DNA of 52,747 nucleotides, from NCBI GenBank assembly GCA_028285145.1, contig JANQQC010000008.1, positions 1 through 52,747 on the forward strand, written 5' to 3'. The position numbers were made by a program, and so were the translations under genes. Shown piece after piece: positions 1 through 8,824 of the stretch; within the stretch, counting starts at the first letter, position 1, and the number at the start of each line of letters is the position of its first letter. Source of the DNA: Hyphomonadaceae bacterium. Its GTDB lineage: Bacteria > Pseudomonadota > Alphaproteobacteria > Caulobacterales > Hyphomonadaceae. Under the pieces are notes generated by a model. It had not been told where the DNA came from and did no database searches. It was given only the letters and a program-made list of their open reading frames with translations.

Positions 1-99
1 CCGCTGCCCGATCGTCGACACCTACTGGCAAACAGAAACCGGGGCCTGCATGATGGTGCCGCTGCCGGGCGCGACAGAGATGAAGCCCGGCGCGGCCTC
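1..99. repeat. Left copy of a terminal inverted repeat (acs internal sequence)
   Basis: The first 99 bases are identical to the reverse complement of the last 99 bases of the window (52649..52747). Both lie inside acetyl-CoA synthetase genes; at base 100 the copies begin to diverge, mostly synonymously. I read this as two chromosomal acs copies whose upstream parts are identical, with the sequence ending where an assembler could not choose between them. It is not a transposon terminal repeat. Confidence 0.85.
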
Positions 100-733
100 C
101 CACCCCTTCTTTGGCATCGCGCCGAAACTGGTCGATGCTGAGGGCGGCGAGCTTGAAGGAGCGACCGAAGGCAACCTCATCATCACCGACAGCTGGCCCG
201 GCCAGATGCGCACCGTTTATGGCGACCATCAGCGCTTTATCGATACCTACTTCTCCGCCTATCCCGGCACCTACTTCACAGGTGATGGCTGCCGGCGCGA
301 TGAGGACGGGTTCTACTGGATCACCGGCCGGGTCGATGACGTCATCAACGTCTCCGGTCACCGGATGGGTACCGCTGAAGTCGAAAGTTCCCTCGTTGCA
401 CATGACGCGGTCGCCGAGGCCGCTGTCGTTGGCTATCCGCATGACATCAAGGGTCAGGGCATTTATGCCTACGTTACACCCCGCGCGGGCGTGATCGCGG
501 ACGATGACCTCAAGAAAGATTTGGTGCGACACGTTCGGAGCGAGATCGGCCCGATCGCCTCACCCGACCTAATCCAGTTCGCGCCGGGTCTACCCAAGAC
601 CCGCTCAGGGAAAATCATGCGCCGGATACTAAGAAAAATTGCGGAAGACGAATTCGGAAATCTCGGTGATACGAGCACCCTGGCGGAGCCTGAAGTGGTC
701 GATGATCTGATCGAAAACAGACAGAATAGGTAA
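1..733 (+). CDS. acs: Acetyl-CoA synthetase, C-terminal part (5' end outside window)
   Basis: This is the C-terminal third of an AMP-forming acetate-CoA ligase, which makes acetyl-CoA from acetate, ATP and CoA. The frame is open from base 2 and begins within the DTYWQTETG core motif. Further on come YFTGDG, the hinge-like [15 protein letters not shown], and near the end [11 protein letters not shown], which holds the lysine that is acetylated in characterised Acs proteins. The gene is truncated only by the window edge. A second copy, about 93% identical in protein, runs off the right edge on the other strand. The proteins differ most in a short surface stretch after YAYVT. The next gene downstream is an acyl-CoA dehydrogenase 159 bases away, so co-transcription is possible but not shown. 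Confidence 0.95.
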   Translation, partial: RCPIVDTYWQTETGACMMVPLPGATEMKPGAASHPFFGIAPKLVDAEGGELEGATEGNLIITDSWPGQMRTVYGDHQRFIDTYFSAYPGTYFTGDGCRRDEDGFYWITGRVDDVINVSGHRMGTAEVESSLVAHDAVAEAAVVGYPHDIKGQGIYAYVTPRAGVIADDDLKKDLVRHVRSEIGPIASPDLIQFAPGLPKTRSGKIMRRILRKIAEDEFGNLGDTSTLAEPEVVDDLIENRQNR

Positions 734-892
734 GGGTGCCGCGCTCGCCCACTCTTGTGTCGCACCAAGAACATGCGTCGCTCAAAGCGAGGTAACCATG
801 AGACCAACGCCTGTGACCACGTAATTGTCCCTATTGTGCAAGAGACACGTTTCGGACGCAGTGTCACCATGCAGCGACCCTTGGGAGATCGC

Positions 893-2041
893 ATGGACGG
901 CTGTTTTCAAGTCGAGTGTTCAGAAGGCGGCCAGTCTGACACGGCAAGTGACGATGAGGCTTTCAGAAGCGAAGTTGATGCATTCCTGGAAGCCGCTCTG
1001 ACGGACGAATTGCGCGAAGCTGGCCGTGAGACAACTGGTCTCAAATCATCCCGCATGGCGTGCGCTGATTGGGGCGACAAACTACGAAAGCGTGGCTGGA
1101 TCGCGCCATCCTGGCCCACCGCATATGGAGGAGCTGGCTGGAGCGCCGCGCAGCGACTGTACTTTGAAAACGCTTGTGCTGAGCAGGATGCGCCGATCCT
1201 TATGTCCTCGGGTATCCGTACGATCGGTCCGCTGATTATTGCGGAAGGCTCTTCCGACCAGAAGGCACGCTATCTGCCACCCATATTGAGTGGTGAGCAT
1301 GAGTGGTGTCAGGGCTTTTCAGAACCGCATGCCGGCTCTGATCTGTCGGCTCTGTCTTTACGCGCTGAACGTGACGGTGATGACTTTGTTCTGACGGGTA
1401 GCAAGATCTGGACGAGCTTTGCACAGCACGCCACCCACACGTTCCTGCTCGCGCGATGCGACCCCAAATCGAGCAAAGGTGATGGGCTTGTTTTTCTCCT
1501 TGTCGAGATGGATCGCCCGGGGATTAACGTCCGCCCGATCAAGTTCATTGATGGCGAATATGAGACCAATGAGATCTTTTTCGACCGCGTTCGGACCCCA
1601 GCGGCAGATCGCGTTGGCGACATTGGCGGGGGCTGGAGAACGGCCAAACAATTGATGGCCATAGCTCGGTCGAACAACACGACAACTGGCCTCTTGCGGC
1701 GAGCCTTGCGCGCTGCGCAACGAGCAGTGGCGGAGCAGGGCGACGCCGATTCTGATCTGATGTCTTGTCTTGCTTCCCTCGGTCAGCGTGTCCATGAGTT
1801 CGAAGCTCTCGAGGCGCGCGCTGCGATCGGTCAGCTGGGCGTCGAGCCGGCACCATCCAGTTCTGTCCTCAAACTACTCGCAACCGAGCTTCATCAAGCG
1901 ATCACAGAGCTGTGTATCGAGTCGGCACCGTATAGCGATTTTGCGCAGGCGAAATACTTCGCGACACGCGCCGCTACGATCTACTCTGGTACCAGCGAGG
2001 TACATCGAAACATTCTCGCCCGCGCAATCGGTTGTCCCTGA
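893..2041 (+). CDS. Acyl-CoA dehydrogenase family protein
   Basis: A 382-residue flavoprotein of the acyl-CoA dehydrogenase family, expected to oxidise an acyl-CoA to the 2,3-enoyl-CoA. I chose ATG 893 because GGGAG lies just upstream and this gives the normal family length; an upstream in-frame extension from 755 has no family character. The N-terminal helical domain carries WPTAYGGAG, the middle domain has the FAD-binding GFSEPHAGSDLSAL and GSKIWTSFA signatures, and the C-terminal domain ends in IYSGTSEVHRNILARAIG. The YEGT glutamate that is the base in many family members is serine here, so the base must lie elsewhere or the protein may act with a partner subunit. Its neighbours (monooxygenase, cupin, CoA ligase) suggest catabolism of a small organic acid or ketone; the substrate is unknown. 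Confidence 0.9.
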   Translation: MDGCFQVECSEGGQSDTASDDEAFRSEVDAFLEAALTDELREAGRETTGLKSSRMACADWGDKLRKRGWIAPSWPTAYGGAGWSAAQRLYFENACAEQDAPILMSSGIRTIGPLIIAEGSSDQKARYLPPILSGEHEWCQGFSEPHAGSDLSALSLRAERDGDDFVLTGSKIWTSFAQHATHTFLLARCDPKSSKGDGLVFLLVEMDRPGINVRPIKFIDGEYETNEIFFDRVRTPAADRVGDIGGGWRTAKQLMAIARSNNTTTGLLRRALRAAQRAVAEQGDADSDLMSCLASLGQRVHEFEALEARAAIGQLGVEPAPSSSVLKLLATELHQAITELCIESAPYSDFAQAKYFATRAATIYSGTSEVHRNILARAIGCP

Positions 2042-2317
2042 GGAAAGACCCATGCTTGCGTTTTGCGGGCTGCACTGGATTACACGCGAGAGATTGCGGC
2101 GAGAAAAAGTGACGCATACGTCATTTTCCCTATTTGGCGGGATTTGGTCTCTCCATAATCTCAGCAGACCGACATTGCGAGAGTAGGCTCTTTCGCAACA
2201 CCAATGGAAGGACTGCAATGACAATCATTGCCTAGCTCCTTCGCCTATGTGTTCGTGCCTCCGGCGGTCGCACAGGTTCCGACAAAAAGTGAACTCGGAG
2301 GTCACGGAGGAATGCGG

Positions 2318-3844
2318 ATGACGAACGCCACTGACAACACGAATAAGAAGACTGAACACGTCGATGTGCTCATAGCAGGCGCAGGGATTTCTGGCGTTGG
2401 AGCGGCCTACCACCTTCAGGATCAGTGCGCGGGCAAGAGTTACGTCATTCTGGAAGCGCTTGAAAGCTTTGGCGGGACGTGGCGGATGCACACCTATCCT
2501 GGCATCCGCTCGGATAGCGACCTCTATACTTTCGGCTATCGCTTCAAGCCGTGGATCGGCCCGCCAATCGCAACTGCTGATGAAATCCTGAATTACATGG
2601 AAGAGGTCATCGACGAGAACAAAATCGGTGATCAGATCCGGTACCAGCATAAGATCGTCGGTGCGAAATGGTCGTCGGAAGACAAGCTCTGGTATGTTGA
2701 CGTGTGCCGGACCGACATCGGAGAAACGCTACATTTCACCACGAACTTCCTGTGGATGTGCCAAGGCTACTACAATCATGCTGAAGGCTACACGCCTGAG
2801 TGGCACGGCATGGACACGTTCCAGGGCGAAATCGTTCATCCGCAAACATGGCCTGAAGACATCGATCTGAAGGGCAAGCGTGTCATTTGCATTGGATCGG
2901 GTGCCACCGCCGCGACCCTCGTCCCGGCGATCGCCGGTGAGTGCGAGCATGTCACGTTGTTGCAGCGCTCGCCGACTTACTTCTTTCCGGCCGAGAACCG
3001 CAATGAGCTTGCGGATGAGTTGCATCGTATCGGCGTCGATGATGCGGTCGTCCACGATATCGCCCGGAAGAAGGCGTTGTTCGACCAGGCAGAGATGACG
3101 CAGCGGTGTCTTGATGAACCTGAAGTGGTGAAAGAGGAATTGCTAACAGCTGCTCGCGAGTATCTCGGGCCCGACTTCGATATCGACAAGCATTTCACGC
3201 CTAAGTATCGGCCTTGGCAGCAGCGGCTCGCCTTCATCCCGGACGGCGACTTGTTCGTAGGTGTTGCGAGCGGCAAGGCCAGTGTCGTCACGGATCAGAT
3301 CGATCGCTTCACCGAAAAAGGAATCCTTCTGAAGTCAGGTGAGGAACTGGAAGCCGACATCATCATAACGGCGACGGGCTTCAACTTGTCTGTCCTTGGC
3401 GGCATCCCATTCGAAGTCGACGGGGAACCGGTCGACTTCAGCCAGACCGTTACCTATCGCGGCATGATGTTCACGGGTGTTCCCAACATGGTTTGGGTAT
3501 TTGGCTACTTCCGCGCCAGTTGGACGCTGCGCGTCGACCTCGTGGCTGACTTCGTGTGTCGCCTCTTGAAACACATGGATGCCAAGGGTGTCGAAGAAGT
3601 ACGGGTGGCTCCACGCGATCAGGACGAGGACATGGAGATTCTGCCGTGGATGGACTCCGATAACTTCAATCCAGGCTATCTTATGCGGAGCATGCACCTG
3701 ATGCCCAAGCGCGGCTCCGATCCCATATGGGAGCACACGCAGGACTACTGGCGAGAGTGCGAGGAGCTTCCCAAGGTTGATCTTGATGCTGAAGAGTTTG
3801 TTTATTCGGCGCTTCCGCGGAAGGTGCGGACGAAGGTCGCCTGA
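2318..3844 (+). CDS. EthA-like flavin monooxygenase (Baeyer-Villiger type)
   Basis: A 508-residue FAD- and NADPH-dependent monooxygenase, closest in style to mycobacterial EthA. The N-terminal FAD site is GAGISGVGAAYHL, followed by the EthA-like SFGGTWRMHTYPGIRSDSD. The Baeyer-Villiger fingerprint FxGxxxHxxxWP is intact at residues 168-179 (F168, G170, H174, W178), followed by the NADPH site GSGATAATL. ATG 2318 is preferred over ATG 2312 because GGAGG lies 7 bases upstream of it but only 1 base upstream of 2312. The stop codon overlaps the start of the next gene by one base (TGATG), implying translational coupling to the cupin. EthA-like enzymes insert oxygen into ketones or oxidise thioamide-type sulfur; which applies here cannot be told from sequence. 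Confidence 0.93.
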   Translation: MTNATDNTNKKTEHVDVLIAGAGISGVGAAYHLQDQCAGKSYVILEALESFGGTWRMHTYPGIRSDSDLYTFGYRFKPWIGPPIATADEILNYMEEVIDENKIGDQIRYQHKIVGAKWSSEDKLWYVDVCRTDIGETLHFTTNFLWMCQGYYNHAEGYTPEWHGMDTFQGEIVHPQTWPEDIDLKGKRVICIGSGATAATLVPAIAGECEHVTLLQRSPTYFFPAENRNELADELHRIGVDDAVVHDIARKKALFDQAEMTQRCLDEPEVVKEELLTAAREYLGPDFDIDKHFTPKYRPWQQRLAFIPDGDLFVGVASGKASVVTDQIDRFTEKGILLKSGEELEADIIITATGFNLSVLGGIPFEVDGEPVDFSQTVTYRGMMFTGVPNMVWVFGYFRASWTLRVDLVADFVCRLLKHMDAKGVEEVRVAPRDQDEDMEILPWMDSDNFNPGYLMRSMHLMPKRGSDPIWEHTQDYWRECEELPKVDLDAEEFVYSALPRKVRTKVA

Positions 3845-4680
3845 TGCGTCCGCATATTGAGTTCATTCAGGCGCAACTCATTCCCTGGCGTCGCATCGGT
3901 CAGGATGCGGCTCGGCCTGACGCAGAGTACAAATTCCTCAGTCGGGATGAGGAGACGGGTGCCTGTAGCGCGATCATTCGCTACCCGCCCGGCTGGCGGC
4001 GGGAAGGTGATAATCGGATCGTCGCGGACGAAGAATTCTATGTCCTTGATGGCGAACTGTGGGTCGATGACGCAGTATTCGGACACGATTGCTATGGCTT
4101 CTTTCCGGCCAAGCATCATCATGGGGCGATAGCCACATGCAAGGGCGCGGTCGTTCTCACCTTCTTTGATCGTGAACCGGACGTTTACATCGGTGACGAA
4201 ACCGCGCGCTGCGATCCGATCCGGATCGATGCGCTCCACATGCCGTGGGACATGACGCTCAATGATCCGAAGCTCGCGCATCTCGGTATTTCGCGCAAAG
4301 ACCTGCGTACCGATCCGGAGACAGGTGAGCGGACATTCCTGTCGATGGTTTTACCGCATTCCGAACCACCGGGACTTGAGGGGTCGCAGGAAAGCCACCC
4401 TGTTGTCGAGGAGGCCTACCTGATCTCCGGTTCCCTGACCGGGCCGCATGGGACAATGGTGCCCGGTGCCTACTTCTGGCGTCCGCCCGGTATCCCGCAC
4501 GGCCCGTTTGGAACCCGGTGGGGCTGTGTATCTCTCATCCGTTTCGTTGGTGGCAAGCATGTCAATGTGTGGAGCGAAACGAAAGCGCCATTCGACTTCA
4601 ATGCGCCATACGCTCCGGTGCTGCCCGAGGAGCTGTCTGCCTTTACTTACGCGCCTTGGACACCACCGCCAAGATACTGA
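3844..4680 (+). CDS. Two-domain cupin protein (DUF4437-like)
   Basis: A 278-residue protein with two tandem cupin-like halves. The first half has GWRREGDNRIVADEEFYVLDG and a HHHG cluster around residue 97. The second has SHPVVEEAYLISGSL, then PGAYFWRPPGIPHGPFG. Such histidine and glutamate patterns usually bind a metal in a small beta-barrel. The start overlaps the stop of the EthA-like monooxygenase by one base, so the two are translationally coupled and probably act on the same pathway. The protein could be an isomerase, a dioxygenase-like enzyme or a sensor of the monooxygenase product; no catalytic role can be assigned. The resemblance to the ChrR/DUF4437 cupins is from memory of the fold pattern. 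Confidence 0.8.
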   Translation: MRPHIEFIQAQLIPWRRIGQDAARPDAEYKFLSRDEETGACSAIIRYPPGWRREGDNRIVADEEFYVLDGELWVDDAVFGHDCYGFFPAKHHHGAIATCKGAVVLTFFDREPDVYIGDETARCDPIRIDALHMPWDMTLNDPKLAHLGISRKDLRTDPETGERTFLSMVLPHSEPPGLEGSQESHPVVEEAYLISGSLTGPHGTMVPGAYFWRPPGIPHGPFGTRWGCVSLIRFVGGKHVNVWSETKAPFDFNAPYAPVLPEELSAFTYAPWTPPPRY

Positions 4681-4901
4681 ACCGTCACAGCATCGACTAT
4701 GTCTTCGACGACCGTCTCTGGAGCGGCCTATGCGTAGGCTGTCGTTGCTCCCACCGAAACAAGAGACAGGCCAGTCAGTATTGCCAGCGTTTGCGCTTTC
4801 ATCTGTCGTCACCTTGAGTTTTGCTAACAGCGAAACGCGCCAATCTGCCCCGTGTTCCCTGGAAGAAAACAGCGATCGGAAGTAGCACGCGGTCGAGCGC
4901 A

Positions 4902-4929
4902 TTCACCGCCGTCAGAAATTGTGTAGAAT
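4902..4929 (+). promoter_or_regulatory. Candidate promoter giving a leaderless selA mRNA
   Basis: A TAGAAT hexamer at 4924-4929 has a weak TTCACC 16 bases upstream (4902-4907). A start seven bases after the -10 falls on base 4936, the A of the selA ATG, and no Shine-Dalgarno sequence is visible before that ATG. The remainder of the 255-base gap after the cupin gene shows nothing else that I recognise. Confidence 0.35.
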
Positions 4930-4935
4930 CAGAAC

Positions 4936-6363
4936 ATGGCAGATCGAGCAGAGTTGAGTTTGGACGGTGTGAGCGACCCGAACACCCATCCTCTTAGAGA
5001 TATCCCGCCAGTCCAAAGCCTCCTTGAGCGCCCTGAGATGAGGGTCTTGTGCGCCGCCTTCAGCCGGGAGGAAGTGACGGCAGCGTTGCGATCCTCCATC
5101 AATCAAGTGCGCGTTCGTGTGCTGAGCGGGCAGCAGCGCGAACTACCTGATTTTGTGTCGGATGAGTTCTTCTCTGACATCAAAAACGCTGTCGAGCTCG
5201 GTCGTGCCAATAGCCTCCGCCGGGTCATCAATGCGACTGGCATCGTCATCCATACCAATCTGGGGCGCGCGCCTCTCGCTAAGGAGGCCGTTGAGGCGAT
5301 GACGGCAATTGCTGGATCGAATTCAAATCTGGAGTTCGATCTGGAGTCTGCCCGGCGAGGGTCCCGGTACGATCATGTCGAAGCGCTTGTTTGCGAGCTC
5401 ACTGGTGCTGAAGGTGCCGTTGTGGTCAATAATTGCGCGGCGGCTATTTTTCTTTGTTTGAGCGTCTTTGCAAGGGGACGGGAAGTCATCGCGTCTCGTG
5501 GCGAACTCATCGAGATTGGCGGCTCTTTCCGTATGCCAGATGTGATCGAGCAAAGTGGTGCAACGCTCGTTGAGGTTGGGACCACCAATAAGACACGCAT
5601 TTCGGATTATGCCGACGCAATCACACCCGAAACGTCAGTGCTTCTGAAGAGCCACACGAGCAATTACAAGATTGTTGGCTTCTCCAGTGCGCCGTCTCGA
5701 GCTGAACTGGTCAGTCTGGGGCACGAGCATGATTTGACAGTCGTTGAGGATCTCGGCAGCGGGGTTCTGGTTGATCTTGCGCACATCGGCTTGCCCGATG
5801 AGCCGATTGTCGCGAATGTACTCCGTCAAGGCGTCGATCTTGTAACGTTCTCAGGGGACAAGCTCCTCGGTGGACCGCAGGCCGGGATTATCGCTGGTCG
5901 GCGGGACGCGATCGATCAGTTGAAGCGGCATCCACTCTTGCGCACTATGCGGATCGACAAGTTATCACTGGCCGCTTTAGAGGCGACTTTGCGTCTCTAC
6001 CCGCCTTATGCCGATCCATTCACGCGTGTCCCGGTGCTTCGTCGTCTTGCAACATCCATCGCAGAGCTCCACGCACGTGCCCAGAACGTCGTTGTGCAAT
6101 GTCGTGATATTGAAGGACTGCGCACCGATGTAGTTGAGAGCGTAGCCTATGCGGGAGGGGGGGGCTTGCCACAGCAAGACCTCCAAAGCGTCGCGGTAGC
6201 CCTGAAGTGGGAGGAGCGTTCAACCCAGAAACTTGCAGACTGGCTTCGGCAGGCACCGATACCGGTTATCGGTCGGCTGGAAGCTGACAGTCTTCTATTG
6301 GATATGCGTACGATCGAAGATGAGGATATTGCTCAAATCATCGAAGCTCTGAAACGAAACTGA
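4936..6363 (+). CDS. selA: L-seryl-tRNA(Sec) selenium transferase
   Basis: SelA converts seryl-tRNA(Sec) to selenocysteyl-tRNA(Sec) using selenophosphate, with pyridoxal phosphate as cofactor. The 475-residue protein has normal family length. Visible signatures are the N-terminal ERPEMR region, INATGIVIHTNLGRAPL, the NNCAAAIFLCLSVFA helix, and FSGDKLLGGPQAG, whose lysine (K309) is the expected PLP Schiff-base residue. The gene starts without a clear ribosome-binding site and may be leaderless. selB follows one base after the stop, so the pair forms an operon. Together with tRNA-Sec and selD further right, this gives a complete bacterial selenocysteine pathway within 8 kb. Confidence 0.97.
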   Translation: MADRAELSLDGVSDPNTHPLRDIPPVQSLLERPEMRVLCAAFSREEVTAALRSSINQVRVRVLSGQQRELPDFVSDEFFSDIKNAVELGRANSLRRVINATGIVIHTNLGRAPLAKEAVEAMTAIAGSNSNLEFDLESARRGSRYDHVEALVCELTGAEGAVVVNNCAAAIFLCLSVFARGREVIASRGELIEIGGSFRMPDVIEQSGATLVEVGTTNKTRISDYADAITPETSVLLKSHTSNYKIVGFSSAPSRAELVSLGHEHDLTVVEDLGSGVLVDLAHIGLPDEPIVANVLRQGVDLVTFSGDKLLGGPQAGIIAGRRDAIDQLKRHPLLRTMRIDKLSLAALEATLRLYPPYADPFTRVPVLRRLATSIAELHARAQNVVVQCRDIEGLRTDVVESVAYAGGGGLPQQDLQSVAVALKWEERSTQKLADWLRQAPIPVIGRLEADSLLLDMRTIEDEDIAQIIEALKRN

Positions 6364-6364
6364 G

Positions 6365-8254
6365 ATGGTAAATCACTACGCTATAGCAGTGATTGGTCAT
6401 GTCGATCATGGAAAGACGAGCCTTGTCCGCGCTTTGACCGGATTGGAGACAGACAGGCTTGTTGATGAAAAGGCTCGAGGACTCTCCATCGAGCTTGGCT
6501 TCGCTCATAGAAAATACGTAGGCGGAACAATCGATTTCATCGACGCGCCTGGGCATGAAGACTTCATCCGAACGATGGTGTCTGGGACGAGCGGTGTTCC
6601 AGTGGTCCTACTGGTTGTTTCGGCGACGGACGGGTTTGAACGCCAGACTGAAGAGCATCTGGGGATCGCCGCACAATTGGGCATCCGCCACATGGTTGTT
6701 GCGCTGACGAAGGTCGATTTGGTGCCGCAAGAGCAGCGAGAAGAGGTGCTCGCGGACGTATCTAAGCGACTGACCGGTACGGGATTTGACTTTGCCCCAA
6801 TCGTCACTTGTTCGTCAGAGACTGGGGAAGGCCTTGATGACTTGCATGAGGTGCTGAAGCATCAGCTTTCGGACATCAAGCCGCCACGTGATCTGGGAGG
6901 TTTCTTTCTGCCGGTTGATCGTGTCTTTTCGGCGATCGGCTCGGGTACGATTGTAACCGGTACGCTTAAGGGAGGAACGATTAGGGCAAGCGATTGCGCC
7001 CGCCTTGAGCCTGCCAGTCAGTCTATAACGGTCCGAAAGATTCAGACGCGAGGTGAAGACGTCGATGTCGCGCTACCAGGGGCACGGGTTGCCCTGAACC
7101 TGCGTGGGGTCGCGACTTCGGATATTGAACGCGGAGACGTGATCTGCGCGCCCGATATCTTTCATGCCAGCCAGCAGATCAATGTTAGCCTTCGGCTTTC
7201 AAGGGAGATGGCACACCCTCTGCGCGCGCGGGAGGAGGTCAGAGTTCATCTCGGTTCTGGCAGCTACATCGCCAAGGTGTATCCGTTAGAACAGGGTGAG
7301 CTCCAATCTGGAGAGACAAGGTTCGTTCAGCTTCGCTTTTCTGAACTTGTTCTCGCTCACCCAGGTCAGACTTTCATCGTCCGACGGCTGTCGCCAGCTG
7401 GAACGCTGGCGGGTGGTATTGTTCTGGACCCGGTCGCCCCAAACGCCCGGCGTGGCTCCGAAAAAACACTTCGTCTGCTGAGCGCTCTCATGGACGCCGA
7501 TGTTATTGCAATTGCCGAGGGCTTGTTCGAACGGGAACAAAGGGGCGTTGAGCGGGCGCGGCTGGCGCGGTTGGCGAGAGTAAGTGCTGTCGCTCTGGAA
7601 GATGGTTTAGCTGATTTAGGAGATAATCTCCTTGCACCACTGTCAATCGTTCATCGAGCGGAAACAGAAGTACTGGATACCATCGACAAAAGATACGAAG
7701 CCCAGCCTGATACCTTCGGGATCTCAGTTAGCGAGGTCCGTGGAATGCTCTCAGCTTCTTACCCAGTTCCGCTTGTCGATACTGCAATTGCAAGTCTCGT
7801 GGACGGGGGGCAGTTGGCATTACGCGATGGCGTCCTGGGGCGCTGCGGATATGATCCACTTGCGGCGCTCACATCTGAAAAGAGGCAGATGCTCTTTGCT
7901 ATTAGAGATGGTTTGCAGGAAGGGGAACTGTCGCCGCCCGATCTGCTGAAAGACCTCACCGCATCGACGGAACAGATGTCCCTGCTGTCACTCCTTATTG
8001 GTTTGGGCGAAGTGGTGAAGTTACGCAATCAAGCCTTGAAGCGCGATGTGGTGTTTCATGCCGATGCGATCGAGGTTGGAGCCTCCAGACTGCGTGCCGC
8101 TTTCCCATTTCCAACACCTTTCAAGACCGGCGAAGCTAGAGAGCTCCTTCAAACGAGCCGGAAATTCATCGTGCCGCTCCTCGAATACTATGATGCCACA
8201 GGGCAAACGGTCCGCTCGGGCGACACGCGCTTTTGCGCGCCGCACGAGCAATAG
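6365..8254 (+). CDS. selB: Selenocysteine-specific elongation factor
   Basis: SelB is the specialised GTPase that delivers selenocysteyl-tRNA to ribosomes stalled at UGA codons followed by a SECIS hairpin. The 629-residue product begins with GHVDHGKTSLVRALTG (G1), then TDRLVDEKARGLSIELGFA, DAPGHEDF (G3) and TKVD (G4). EF-Tu-like domains 2 and 3 follow to about residue 360. The C-terminal part, roughly 370-629, has the length and character of the winged-helix repeats that bind the SECIS RNA. The ATG is one base after the selA stop. It converges on the UGSC selenoprotein gene with only three bases between the stop codons, placing SelB next to its apparent client. Confidence 0.97.
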   Translation: MVNHYAIAVIGHVDHGKTSLVRALTGLETDRLVDEKARGLSIELGFAHRKYVGGTIDFIDAPGHEDFIRTMVSGTSGVPVVLLVVSATDGFERQTEEHLGIAAQLGIRHMVVALTKVDLVPQEQREEVLADVSKRLTGTGFDFAPIVTCSSETGEGLDDLHEVLKHQLSDIKPPRDLGGFFLPVDRVFSAIGSGTIVTGTLKGGTIRASDCARLEPASQSITVRKIQTRGEDVDVALPGARVALNLRGVATSDIERGDVICAPDIFHASQQINVSLRLSREMAHPLRAREEVRVHLGSGSYIAKVYPLEQGELQSGETRFVQLRFSELVLAHPGQTFIVRRLSPAGTLAGGIVLDPVAPNARRGSEKTLRLLSALMDADVIAIAEGLFEREQRGVERARLARLARVSAVALEDGLADLGDNLLAPLSIVHRAETEVLDTIDKRYEAQPDTFGISVSEVRGMLSASYPVPLVDTAIASLVDGGQLALRDGVLGRCGYDPLAALTSEKRQMLFAIRDGLQEGELSPPDLLKDLTASTEQMSLLSLLIGLGEVVKLRNQALKRDVVFHADAIEVGASRLRAAFPFPTPFKTGEARELLQTSRKFIVPLLEYYDATGQTVRSGDTRFCAPHEQ

Positions 8255-8257
8255 AAG

Positions 8258-8776
8258 TTAAGTCGTGAGTGCGGCGATGATTTCGTCAATCACTTCGTTC
8301 GCCTTGTCTCTCATTTCGTCATCGGTTGCATCCTGGATGGGATGAGCGACGAAAATCGAGCGCGCATCCTTCATGCCAAGCGCGCGGGCTTGGACGTCCG
8401 CAGCCTCGCGGAACTCGGTCGATGCGACCGTAACGGCTGGAACGCCGTTGATTTCAAACCAGACAGTGTCATGCAAACTGCATGTCGTGCAGGAGCCTCA
8501 ATCGGCGAGCGCTTCCACTAGGAAGTCGCATTGCGATCGAATGTCCTGCCTGAGGTCATCCGGGCATGGTTTGGTGAAAGTTGGCTTCGCGAACCGTCTG
8601 ATTTCGACATCAGGCAAACGCTTGGCCATCAACTCATCCAAAGCGTCGAGGAAAATGTCCCCGCGCGGCTTTCGGATGTCCATCAGGCCGACCACGCCCT
8701 TGATCTCTCCGGTCCTTGGCGTGATCTGTCGAGTGACAGGGACGCTTTCATTGGTTGGATCCAGAATTATCGTCAT
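8258..8776 (-). CDS. UGSC-family selenoprotein (in-frame UGA read as selenocysteine)
   Basis: Reading from ATG 8776, 92 residues lead to an in-frame TGA at 8500-8498. The same frame continues for 79 more residues with clear protein character, giving a 172-residue selenoprotein with Sec93. The local sequence is DUGSCTTCSLHD, so a UxxC motif (U93, C96) overlaps a CxxC motif (C96, C99). The flanking text, DIRKPRGDIFLDAL before and GVPAVTVASTEF after, matches the UGSC-containing selenoprotein family known from marine sequence surveys. A hairpin starts 13 bases after the UGA. AGAGAGG precedes the start. The gene follows the thioredoxin-like gene on the same strand after 48 bases, which suggests an operon and a shared redox reaction. 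Its biochemical function is unknown to me. A stop-codon mutation is the alternative, but complete Sec machinery adjoins it. Confidence 0.93.
8470..8484 (-). promoter_or_regulatory. SECIS-like hairpin of the UGSC selenoprotein mRNA
   Basis: On the minus strand CATGCAGTTTGCATG forms a six-base-pair stem with a GUU apical loop, beginning 13 bases after the UGA at 8500-8498. Bacterial SECIS elements lie just after the UGA and present a short stem with a GU in the loop. The core GCAGUUUGC resembles the GCAGGUCUGC core of the E. coli fdhF element. It lies inside the coding sequence, encoding TCSLH. Folding was done by eye only. Confidence 0.7.
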
Positions 8777-8824
8777 AAATCCTCTCTTTCGGGTTGCCGT
8801 TTTGCTACTCGGGTCTCTCCGGCA

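Noticed and set aside
8258..8776. Two short minus-strand genes or a nonsense-mutated pseudogene
   Set aside because: The frame continues cleanly through a single UGA with family-typical residues on both sides, a SECIS-like hairpin follows, and all Sec genes adjoin it.
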